This document shows, in pieces, positions 1-7,250 of a stretch of 64,000 bases of DNA (within the stretch, counting starts at the first letter, position 1; every line of letters begins with the position of its first letter). The stretch is from NCBI RefSeq assembly GCF_006965485.1, contig NZ_CP041360.1, positions 7,420,501-7,484,500 on the forward strand, read 5' to 3'. A program made the position numbers and the translations under genes. Below the pieces are notes generated by a model that ran no database searches, was not told the DNA's origin, and saw only the letters and a list, made by a program, of their open reading frames with translations. Origin of the DNA: Spirosoma sp. KCTC 42546. GTDB lineage: Bacteria; Bacteroidota; Bacteroidia; Cytophagales; Spirosomataceae.

Positions 1-1553
1 AGGCGCAGGTGGAAGCCCTGAAAAATGCCGCGTTTGAAGCTGGTTCTGAGCTTGTTAAATACGTTGATATGCTCCCTGATAGCAGTACGCTGAAAAGTTT
101 ATACCAGAATATGATCCAATCCAACGATGTCTCGGAAAAGGCTCGTCTGGAACAGATGCTACGAAGTCAGATTCAACCCGGAAGCATTGACGTCAACATC
201 ATGACGAAGGTCGATAAAAACAACCTCGACCGAAACGGACTGGTGCGCGAAAATGGATCTGATGCCCTAACCGCCTTACAGGGCTATGCCAATAGTACTC
301 TATCAAATTCATCCATTATTTTCTCGGCGGGTCTTAATCCGAGGCTGTTCAACTATCTGGAAAACTGCCCTGAGTTCGACGCCAAAGGTCTCGGCGAATT
401 TGACAAGAAGGTGGTCATCAAAGTAAGTGATTATCGATCGGCGCTGATTCAGGGAAAATATCTGGCAAAAAAAGGAGTTTGGGTCAGTGAATTCCGGGTT
501 GAGTCGGGGCTTAATTGCGGGGGGCACGCTTTTGCCACCGATGGGTATCTGATGGGACCGATCCTGGAAGAATTCAAGCAGAAAAAAACGGAGTTAGTGG
601 ATGCGCTTTTCAGCCTTTATGTCAACGCGTTACAACAAAAAGGAAAGCCTGTTTTTACCGAACCACACCCGATTAAATTGACTGTTCAGGGCGGTATTGG
701 TACGCATCAGGAAGACCAGTTTCTGCACCAGTATTATGGAGCTGAAAGTACAGGCTGGGGGACCCCCTTTCTGTTGGTTCCGGAAGCAACTACGGTGGAT
801 GATGATACCCTGGAAAAACTTCAGAAAGCGCGGCAGAAAGACGTTGTTCTGAGCAAAGCCTCTCCGCTTGGCGTACGTTTTTATTACCTGAAAGGGACCA
901 GTGCAGAAGTGGAAAAACTAAACCGGATTAACCGGGGGCGGCCCGGTAGCCCCTGCACCGAAAAACACCTGGTCACCAACACCGAATTCACAAAAGAGCC
1001 CATCTGTACAGCTTCTCAACAGTATCAGAAACTCAAACTGGAACAACTCAACTCGTTGAATCTACCCGCACCTGAGTATAACAAACAGGTATCAGAACTA
1101 GAGGAAAAGGAGTGCTTATGCGTGGGTCTGAGTAACGCGGTTTCGCATGTGTACGGGGTTCCGTTTCTCAAAAAACTGCACGCTGTAACCATCTGCCCCG
1201 GCCCGAACATCGCCTATTTTTCCAAAGTTGCGTCACTGAAGGAAATGACTGACCATATCTACGGGCGTACCAACCTGCTCGATGATCCGGATCGCCCGCA
1301 CATGTTCCTGAACGAACTAACGCAATACCTGAATTACCTGGAAGAGCAGTTGGCAGACGCTGACCCCACCGATTCAAAACGCCAAACCTATTTGCGAAAT
1401 TTCGGCCGGAACTTAGACGAGGGTATCGCGTATTACCGTCAATTAACCCCGAGTCTGTTTGACAGATCTGTTGCCGAAAACGCGTTTTCAGCGGGCCTGG
1501 CTCAGGCCCATGAACGCCTTCAGACACTTGCACCAGAGTTGTTGGCAGTGTAG
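1..1553 (+). CDS. Conserved uncharacterised protein, 5' end outside the window
   Basis: The reading frame is open from the window edge, so the first visible GTG at 9 is probably internal and the true start lies upstream. The visible 514 residues have no signal peptide or membrane segment. The middle part carries glycine-rich signatures (ESGLNCGGHAFATDGY near residue 165, VQGGIGTHQEDQFL near 226, GWGTPFLLVPE) that recall FMN-binding TIM barrels such as the glutamate synthase or nitronate monooxygenase families; this resemblance is from memory and is weak. Cysteines cluster in the second half (GSPC, PICT, ECLC, TICPGP), which could bind a metal or Fe-S centre. The gene ends just before a very long hairpin and converges on a LysR gene. 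Function is not assigned. Confidence 0.7.
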   Translation, partial: AQVEALKNAAFEAGSELVKYVDMLPDSSTLKSLYQNMIQSNDVSEKARLEQMLRSQIQPGSIDVNIMTKVDKNNLDRNGLVRENGSDALTALQGYANSTLSNSSIIFSAGLNPRLFNYLENCPEFDAKGLGEFDKKVVIKVSDYRSALIQGKYLAKKGVWVSEFRVESGLNCGGHAFATDGYLMGPILEEFKQKKTELVDALFSLYVNALQQKGKPVFTEPHPIKLTVQGGIGTHQEDQFLHQYYGAESTGWGTPFLLVPEATTVDDDTLEKLQKARQKDVVLSKASPLGVRFYYLKGTSAEVEKLNRINRGRPGSPCTEKHLVTNTEFTKEPICTASQQYQKLKLEQLNSLNLPAPEYNKQVSELEEKECLCVGLSNAVSHVYGVPFLKKLHAVTICPGPNIAYFSKVASLKEMTDHIYGRTNLLDDPDRPHMFLNELTQYLNYLEEQLADADPTDSKRQTYLRNFGRNLDEGIAYYRQLTPSLFDRSVAENAFSAGLAQAHERLQTLAPELLAV

Positions 1554-1555
1554 TA

Positions 1556-1633
1556 GGGATTTTTCGTGAAACGGTTTGAGTGGCGTCGGTTACTGATAAC
1601 CGACGCCACTCAAACCGTTTCACAAAAAATCCC
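1556..1633. terminator. Very long hairpin between convergent genes
   Basis: Positions 1566-1592 and 1597-1623 are perfect 27-bp inverted arms around a 4-nt loop (ctga). The stem continues outward with GGGATTTTT at 1556-1564 against AAAAATCCC at 1625-1633, with one C/A mismatch between, giving 36 paired positions out of 37. It starts two bases after the stop of the upstream gene and ends 21 bases before the stop of the opposing LysR gene, so it probably terminates transcription from both sides. The length is far beyond an ordinary intrinsic terminator. Confidence 0.8.
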
Positions 1634-1654
1634 TGATCGGCATAGTAAAGGCGT

Positions 1655-2554
1655 TTAGTTCTGTTTTTCAAAAATTTGCTGAATCCGGCCAATCTCGTCA
1701 ACGTACATCGTTTTCTTTCGAGTGCCGAAATAGAGCGTATTTTCAATCACCTTCTTGCCCTCCCAAACCAGCTTTACTTTACCCTTATCCAGCTCATCGC
1801 GACATAAAAAGTCCGGGATGATGGAAAAGCCTTTCCCATCGCTCAAACAACGTACAATAGAGCAGATATTCGGCACAATATAGTTGGGTTTAAAATCGGG
1901 ATGTCGGTTAAAATTCAGGTTCCAGAATTTTTTTAGATTATCCATGTCGGCAGCCGTACTATACCACAGTTGCTCTTTTAGCCAGCTTTCGGCCTCATTT
2001 ATTTTTCCGGCTTCAAGTAAAGCGGCCAGTTCTTCCGTATTCGATTTGGCTCCGGCAATCAGCACAATTCGCTCTTTGGAAAATGGCTGGTAATTCAGAT
2101 TCGTCTGTGCGCCTTTCTGGGGCGTAATGATCAAATCCAGCAGACCTTTATCAAGATCCTGCTGCATCTGCATGTACTCTCCAAACTTAATAATGACATT
2201 AAACGGCAGCGTGGCTATGTGCGGCTCCAACGTAAACTGAAACGTTTCAAAACACATACCGATACTGATGGTGGCCTTATCCGTTTTTGAGCTTTTGTGA
2301 AACTGTTGTTCGGCTGCTTCCAGCTTACTGATAGGCTCCAGAATAAAATTATACATCACCTTACCCCGCTCCGTAGGTACCATTTTTCGGGCTGCCCGGT
2401 CAAAGAGTTTATAGCCCGTGTGCGCTTCCAGTGAATTGAGGTGCAGGCTCACGCCCGGTTGAGAGATATACAGCGCCTGGGCGGCAGCTGTCAGAGAGCC
2501 AGTTTCGTAAATGGCTTTAAACGTTCGAAACCATTCCAGATTAACAATCATCAT
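1655..2554 (-). CDS. LysR-family transcriptional regulator
   Basis: The 299-residue product has the family's usual length. Residues 5-63 form the winged helix-turn-helix (FRTFKAIYETGSLTAAAQAL, then YISQPGVSLHLNSLE), and about 90-295 form the periplasmic-binding-protein-like effector domain. It is transcribed divergently from the quinone reductase gene at 2649, with 94 bp between the starts, the classic layout in which a LysR protein controls its neighbour and itself. A dyad TATCAT-N4-ATGATA lies directly upstream of its start and is a plausible binding site. Two ATGs are adjacent at the start (2554 and 2551). The effector is unknown; a quinone or electrophile would suit the neighbour, but that is inference. 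Confidence 0.9.
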   Translation of the reverse strand: MMIVNLEWFRTFKAIYETGSLTAAAQALYISQPGVSLHLNSLEAHTGYKLFDRAARKMVPTERGKVMYNFILEPISKLEAAEQQFHKSSKTDKATISIGMCFETFQFTLEPHIATLPFNVIIKFGEYMQMQQDLDKGLLDLIITPQKGAQTNLNYQPFSKERIVLIAGAKSNTEELAALLEAGKINEAESWLKEQLWYSTAADMDNLKKFWNLNFNRHPDFKPNYIVPNICSIVRCLSDGKGFSIIPDFLCRDELDKGKVKLVWEGKKVIENTLYFGTRKKTMYVDEIGRIQQIFEKQN

Positions 2555-2555
2555 C

Positions 2556-2571
2556 TATCATTTTTATGATA
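2556..2571. promoter_or_regulatory. Probable LysR operator dyad
   Basis: TATCAT (2556-2561) and ATGATA (2566-2571) form a perfect 16-bp palindrome with a TTTT centre. It contains ATC-N8-GAT, close to the ATC-N9-GAT form of the LysR T-N11-A box. It abuts the LysR start codon in the divergent intergenic region, which suits autorepression. Confidence 0.5.
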
Positions 2572-2592
2572 CAAATCTACTAGTTAACTTAT

Positions 2593-2623
2593 TTTTATAA
2601 TGAAGTGTGGCAATCTAATTTTG
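2593..2623 (+). promoter_or_regulatory. Bacteroidota-type -33/-7 promoter of the quinone reductase gene
   Basis: TAATTTTG at 2616-2623 matches the Bacteroidetes -7 consensus TAnnTTTG, with TTTT 19 bp upstream at 2593-2596 as a weak -33 TTTG element. The ATG at 2649 follows 25 bases after the -7 box. The assignment rests on consensus match only. Confidence 0.45.
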
Positions 2624-2648
2624 CATCAACAAAAAGACGAACACATCC

Positions 2649-3266
2649 ATGAAGACTATATTTGTTATTAACGGCGGTCAAAAATTCGCTCATTCGGGCG
2701 GTGCCTTTAATGAAACACTGACGGGCTGGACAGTTGATTTTTTACAACAACACCCTGATTTCGACGTGAAAGTCACCAATATCAATGATGACTACGATCC
2801 AGCAGAAGAAGTAAAAAAATACATCTGGGCGGATATTGTGATTTACCATACACCCGTTTGGTGGTTTCAGGTACCACATCGCCTAAAAGAATATATTGAT
2901 GTAGTGTTTACGGCTGGCCATCAGCAAGGCATTTACACGAGTGATGGCCGTTCCCGGAAGAATCCTGCTATTAACTACGGCACGGGTGGGTCGCTACAGG
3001 GCCGACAGTATATGCTGACAACGAGTTGGAATGCACCCGAGGAAGCCTTTACACTGCCGGGCGAGTTTTTTGGTCAAAAAAGCGTGGACGAAGGGGTCAT
3101 GTTTGGCTTTCACCGGATGAACGCCTTTACGGGTATGCAACCGCTGGAAAGTATTCACTTTCACGACGTCGAGAAAAATATAAATGTGAGCCGGGATAAA
3201 GCACGTTATATAGCCCACCTGGAGAAGGTACTTCTGGGCCAATCGGTGGCAGCTGTTGCGTGCTGA
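2649..3266 (+). CDS. NAD(P)H-dependent quinone reductase, MdaB-like flavodoxin fold
   Basis: The 205-residue protein starts with the flavodoxin-like strand MKTIFVINGGQKFAHSGG and contains the signature YHTPVWWFQVPHRLKEYIDVVF (split here across residues 70-92), which is typical of the MdaB and flavodoxin-2 family. Members bind FAD and reduce quinones by two electrons with NADPH, which limits redox cycling in the cytoplasm. It has no signal peptide. It is divergent from a LysR gene and is probably induced through it by quinones or electrophiles. The family call is firm; the substrate is inferred. Confidence 0.88.
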   Translation: MKTIFVINGGQKFAHSGGAFNETLTGWTVDFLQQHPDFDVKVTNINDDYDPAEEVKKYIWADIVIYHTPVWWFQVPHRLKEYIDVVFTAGHQQGIYTSDGRSRKNPAINYGTGGSLQGRQYMLTTSWNAPEEAFTLPGEFFGQKSVDEGVMFGFHRMNAFTGMQPLESIHFHDVEKNINVSRDKARYIAHLEKVLLGQSVAAVAC

Positions 3267-3267
3267 T

Positions 3268-3305
3268 TGTAGCGCGACCAGCAACGGCCGACCGTCCGCG
3301 CTACA
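3268..3305. repeat. REP-like palindrome (TGTAGCGCG ... CGCGCTACA)
   Basis: Nine-base arms TGTAGCGCG (3268-3276) and CGCGCTACA (3297-3305) enclose 20 bases that include the words cggccgacc and gacc. The same outer word and the GACC/GGTC core recur at 36811-36881 and, more diverged, at 63245-63270. The right arm overlaps the stop codon of the convergent acyl-CoA synthetase gene. It may act as a bidirectional terminator. Confidence 0.65.
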
Positions 3306-4821
3306 TTTCATTATACCACGCTTGTAATTCAGCTTTCAGAATTTTCCCGGCTACGTTCTTCGGAAATTCATCGACCTGCATCACCGCCGAAATCCGCTGA
3401 TACCTGGCCTCTATGTGGTTATTGACCCAGTCTTTCAGTTCTTGAACAGCAACCTCCTCAACCAATCTGACAGCAGCTATGGGCGTTTCGCCCCAATCAG
3501 TATGCGGTACACCAAACACGGCCACCTCGGCCACCGCCGGATGACGAATGATGATCTCTTCGATATCTTTTGGATAAACGTTTACCCCACCCGAAATGAT
3601 CAGGTCTTTCTTTCGACCTGCCAGGAAGAGATAGCCATCGTCGTCAACATAACCCAGGTCGCCGGTGTACAGCCAGCCATTGCGTAGCGCATCGGCGGTT
3701 TGATCTGGCTTTTTGTAGTAGCCTGACGTTAGAAAAGGAGCCCGGCCAATAATTTCGCCGACCTCACCCGAAGGGAGTTCGCTACCGCGGTCGTCCACAA
3801 TTTTCATTTCCGAAAACCAGATTGGGCGACCCACAGAGCCGGTCTTTTCGGCCGAAACCGTCTTGTCCAAAACCGTCATGAAGCCTTCTGTAAGGCCGTA
3901 TAACTCATAGAATGTATTCGGGAAGCGCCTAATTAATTCCGCTTTCGGGTCGTTCAACAAAGGTGCTCCCACCGACAGAATATACTCAACAGCTGGCAAC
4001 GACTCCATGGTAAATTCCGGGTAACGAAGGCAGGCCGCCAGTTGGGTAGGCACCAGAATAGTATGTGTTACGCCTTCCTGAGCCATACTTGTCAGAACCG
4101 GCTGAACCGAAAACTCCTTCAGCAACACATAGGTGCAGCCAATGAACATAGCCGGCATAAAGGTCAGCATGGCCCCATTAAACACAATGGAACCGGAGTG
4201 CATGACAACGCTTTCGGGCCGGATGCGGAAGGCGTTAGCAAACAATGATCCGTACATTGACCGGACAAAATGGGAATGCATAATTCCCTTGGGCAGTCCG
4301 GTTGTCCCGCTGCTGTACATGATATTGTACAGATCATCACCACTCAGGTCGGGAGAGGAAGGTTCCGTTAAAGAAGCCGCTTCCCGCAACGCAGGATACG
4401 ATTGCCAGCCTGGTAGCTCACCGTCAGTTAGCCAATAGTTATCCGTAGCCACAAGTAAGTCGTTTCGAACCTCGTCCAGGAAAGGCGCGTGAAGTGTGTC
4501 CGTCAGGACTAGACTAGAGTCGGCATCAGTGAGCAGGTTTACCAGCCCCCGACCCCGTACCATGGGGCTCATCGGCACGAGTACCGCGCCCAGCTTGGCC
4601 ACCGCCCAGAAGGCCTCATACAGCTCACGACTATTGGGCAGCACGGTAGCCACTTTATCACCTTTACCGATACCAGCAGCCCGCAACGCATTCGCCATCC
4701 GATTAACACTCCGGTTCAACTCCGCAAACGTAAGGCGTGTATCACCAAAGACGAACGCCAGATGATTGGGTCGAAACTGAGCGTGCTGCGTTAGCCACTG
4801 GTTGATAGTAAGGGGGTACAT
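3301..4821 (-). CDS. AMP-dependent acyl-CoA synthetase / acid-CoA ligase
   Basis: The 506-residue enzyme belongs to the ANL adenylating superfamily, which activates a carboxylic acid with ATP and transfers it to CoA. Visible motifs in order are the phosphate-binding loop YSSGTTGLPKG (about 169-179), YGLTEG (308-313), YTGDLGY (385-391), GRKKD (402-406) and the C-terminal catalytic lysine in NVAGKILK (about 493). All core residues look intact and the length is normal. It is the last gene of a tight minus-strand operon, starting 5 bp after the MFS gene, so its acid substrate may be imported by that transporter. Which acid is used cannot be read from the sequence. Confidence 0.9.
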   Translation of the reverse strand: MYPLTINQWLTQHAQFRPNHLAFVFGDTRLTFAELNRSVNRMANALRAAGIGKGDKVATVLPNSRELYEAFWAVAKLGAVLVPMSPMVRGRGLVNLLTDADSSLVLTDTLHAPFLDEVRNDLLVATDNYWLTDGELPGWQSYPALREAASLTEPSSPDLSGDDLYNIMYSSGTTGLPKGIMHSHFVRSMYGSLFANAFRIRPESVVMHSGSIVFNGAMLTFMPAMFIGCTYVLLKEFSVQPVLTSMAQEGVTHTILVPTQLAACLRYPEFTMESLPAVEYILSVGAPLLNDPKAELIRRFPNTFYELYGLTEGFMTVLDKTVSAEKTGSVGRPIWFSEMKIVDDRGSELPSGEVGEIIGRAPFLTSGYYKKPDQTADALRNGWLYTGDLGYVDDDGYLFLAGRKKDLIISGGVNVYPKDIEEIIIRHPAVAEVAVFGVPHTDWGETPIAAVRLVEEVAVQELKDWVNNHIEARYQRISAVMQVDEFPKNVAGKILKAELQAWYNEM

Positions 4822-4826
4822 GGTAA

Positions 4827-6101
4827 TCAGCGTTCTATCGACTCAATTGGCTTCAACTTGGGCGCAAACAGATGAATACACAACCAGGCCAGCAGATACG
4901 CACTACCGCAGATCAAAAACAGATAATTATATCCAATGGTAATGTCCCCCTGCGCCTTATAAGTATCCAGCAGCGCACCCACAACAATCGGAAAACAGAG
5001 CCCGCCTAATGAGCCTGCCATACCGCCAAGCCCTACCACCGAACTAACCGCATTTTTAGGAAACATATCCGATACCAGCGTAAACAGATTGGCGCTCCAG
5101 GCCTGGTGAGCCGCAACGGCCAGACTAAGCAACCCAACTACTTCCCAGATTGATGTGGCATAACGGGTCAACACAATTGGCACAATGCATAGCGCATAGA
5201 GCATCATGGCCGTTTTTCTGGATCGGTTGATGGTCCAGCCCCGGCGTATGAAATACCCGGACAAATAGCCACCACCAACGCTACCGAGTGTAGCCGCGGT
5301 ATACACAAAAATGAGTGGTAGGCTGGGCTTTTTCAGGTCCAGATTGAAGGAAGACGCAAAGTACGAGGGCAGCCAGAACAGGAAAAACCACCAGACCGGA
5401 TCGGTAAATAGCTTACCCAAAATGAACGCCCAGGTTTGTTTATACCGAAGCAAATCAACCCATCGTACCGATTCCCCTGAATTGCTTTCCACATCGCTGG
5501 TAATATAGACCAGTTCCTCTGCCGACAGCTTCTTATGGCGTTGCGGATTATCGTAGCTCCACCACCAGAAAACAACCCAGATAAAACCAACCAAACCCGT
5601 TAACACAAACGCCATTTCCCAGCCGTAAACGCCCAGCACCCAGGGTACCAGAATAGGTGCTACCACCGCACCAATATTGGTACCCGAGTTAAAGATACCC
5701 GTTGCCAGCGCCCGTTCCTTGCGGGGAAACCACTCTGCCACCGTTTTAATGGCAGCCGGGAAGTTCCCCCCTTCACCCAAACCCAGCAGGGCACGGTAAA
5801 ACCCGAATCCGAAGGTGCTGGTTGCCAGACCATGCAGCATAGCGGCTATACTCCACAGAAAAACGGCGATGGTATACCCCAGTTTGGTTCCAATAATGTC
5901 AATCAGTCGACCGAAGACGACGTAACTGAAGGCGTAGGCCGCCTGAAACGCCATCACAATATGACTGTAATCGGTTTCGGTCCAGTTGAAAACGGTTTCT
6001 AAAGTAGGCTTGAGCAGGCTGATCACCTGCCGGTCCAGATAGTTTATGGTCGTTGCTATGAACAACAGTACGACAATTCGCCAGCGGTAGTTGCTCATCA
6101 T
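4827..6101 (-). CDS. MFS transporter of the organic-anion / hexuronate type
   Basis: The 424-residue protein has about twelve hydrophobic segments. Its N-terminal region NYLDRQVISLLKPTLE and the loop GLGEGGNFPAAIKTVAEWFPRKER are typical of the anion:cation symporter family (ExuT, phthalate and sugar-acid permeases), which import organic acids with protons or sodium. Its ATG at 6101 overlaps the TAA of the upstream dehydrogenase by one base (TAATG); a second ATG follows at 6098. This points to translational coupling. With the upstream Gfo/Idh enzyme and the downstream CoA ligase it suggests uptake and use of a sugar acid or similar carboxylate. Confidence 0.88.
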   Translation of the reverse strand: MMSNYRWRIVVLLFIATTINYLDRQVISLLKPTLETVFNWTETDYSHIVMAFQAAYAFSYVVFGRLIDIIGTKLGYTIAVFLWSIAAMLHGLATSTFGFGFYRALLGLGEGGNFPAAIKTVAEWFPRKERALATGIFNSGTNIGAVVAPILVPWVLGVYGWEMAFVLTGLVGFIWVVFWWWSYDNPQRHKKLSAEELVYITSDVESNSGESVRWVDLLRYKQTWAFILGKLFTDPVWWFFLFWLPSYFASSFNLDLKKPSLPLIFVYTAATLGSVGGGYLSGYFIRRGWTINRSRKTAMMLYALCIVPIVLTRYATSIWEVVGLLSLAVAAHQAWSANLFTLVSDMFPKNAVSSVVGLGGMAGSLGGLCFPIVVGALLDTYKAQGDITIGYNYLFLICGSAYLLAWLCIHLFAPKLKPIESIER

Positions 6102-7138
6102 TAAAAGGACATCGTGCGTTTGGACTGACTACTTGCCTGGGCTAAATCAATAACGCGGGCGAGTTGCTGAATATCGGCGGGTGTAATGGCGAGCTCGGCC
6201 CCGTTTACAATAACATCGTATAGATTGTCGTAAAAAGGCGTGTAGTTGCCCGCTTCACTTTCAATGACCTCGCTCTGCCCATTCCGGTAAAGCGTACCCC
6301 AGCGATCTTTCGGTTCAGTGCCCCAGTCAGCTTGATTAGGAAAGTGATTCTGTCGAAGCAGTTCTTCCTGCACATCCAAACCGCCTTTTAGAAATGATCC
6401 TTCAGTGCCATGCAGGCTGTAGCGCAGTTGATTTTGATAGACTAGCAGGCTGGATTTAAGCCGAACGGCTTTATCGGCATAGCCCAGTTTTATATCGAAA
6501 TAATCGACGACCTGACTATCCGGGCGAATCATTCGGATGCTGGCTTCTACCGTATCGGGTTTACCAAACAGATGCAATGCCTGGTCGAGTACGTGTGGGC
6601 CCAGATTGTAGAGACTTCCCCGGCCCAGCGCAGCCTTCTCTTTCCAGGAGTGGGCCTGCAACGCTACCGGTGAGAACCGATCATACCGGCCTTCGTACTC
6701 GATGAGCGTACCCAGCGATCCGTCGGCCAGTAACCGCTTAATAGTCAGGAAGTCGGAATCCCACCGGCGATTCTGGTAAGCTGTAGCCATACACCCCTGC
6801 CGCTGTGCCAGTTCCAGCAGTTGAATAGCTTCTGGTTCGGTGATTGCAAATGGTTTTTCAACCACCACGTGCTTCCGATGCTCCAGCGCCTTCCGGGCAT
6901 ACTCTACATGGGTTTCGTTAGGCGAACAGATGAACACGAGATCGATAGCAGGATCGGCGAATAGCTCATCGGGCGTAGCCACCCACTCAATCGAGGCATC
7001 GAATTCACGTACTGCATCGGGTCGGCTACTGGCTATTTTCTTTAGGCGAAATTTTGGGTTGACGGATAGAAACGACGCATGGAAATAGCGCCCAGAGAGG
7101 CCAAAGCCAACCAAACCAACGTTAATTACTGTAGACAT
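6101..7138 (-). CDS. Gfo/Idh/MocA-family oxidoreductase (cytoplasmic)
   Basis: The 345-residue protein opens with the Rossmann dinucleotide motif VGLVGFGLSGRYFH and carries the family's lysine motif VVVEKPFA near residue 97, followed by the C-terminal alpha/beta domain (about 130-340). Such enzymes oxidise or reduce sugars or inositols with NAD(P). I chose the ATG at 7138 (MSTVINVG), because an upstream in-frame ATG at 7201 would place the start inside the long inverted repeat 7159-7247 and add residues unlike the family. It is the first gene of the operon with the MFS permease and CoA ligase. Confidence 0.88.
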   Translation of the reverse strand: MSTVINVGLVGFGLSGRYFHASFLSVNPKFRLKKIASSRPDAVREFDASIEWVATPDELFADPAIDLVFICSPNETHVEYARKALEHRKHVVVEKPFAITEPEAIQLLELAQRQGCMATAYQNRRWDSDFLTIKRLLADGSLGTLIEYEGRYDRFSPVALQAHSWKEKAALGRGSLYNLGPHVLDQALHLFGKPDTVEASIRMIRPDSQVVDYFDIKLGYADKAVRLKSSLLVYQNQLRYSLHGTEGSFLKGGLDVQEELLRQNHFPNQADWGTEPKDRWGTLYRNGQSEVIESEAGNYTPFYDNLYDVIVNGAELAITPADIQQLARVIDLAQASSQSKRTMSF

Positions 7139-7158
7139 ATGTATGATATATGGTATAT

Positions 7159-7247
7159 GGCTTACGGTATTCTTTTTACGGTTTATGGTGGGCTGACGCA
7201 TGAGTTGCTGCCGCCCACCATAAACCGTAGACAGGATACCGTAAGCC
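7159..7247. terminator. Long two-part inverted repeat between the PQQ dehydrogenase and the Gfo/Idh operon
   Basis: Outer arms of 12 bp (GGCTTACGGTAT, 7159-7170, and its complement at 7236-7247) and inner arms of 15 bp (7178-7192 and 7214-7228) are separated by a symmetric 7/7-nt internal loop, with a 21-nt terminal loop. It lies directly after the stop of the minus-strand PQQ dehydrogenase and 20 bp before the start of the next minus-strand gene. It probably ends the upstream transcript and may insulate the downstream promoter. Confidence 0.65.
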
Positions 7248-7250
7248 TAG

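Noticed and set aside
7139..7201. N-terminal extension of the Gfo/Idh protein from ATG 7201
   Set aside because: The added residues are encoded by the arms of the long inverted repeat and do not fit the family; ATG 7138 gives the normal Rossmann start.
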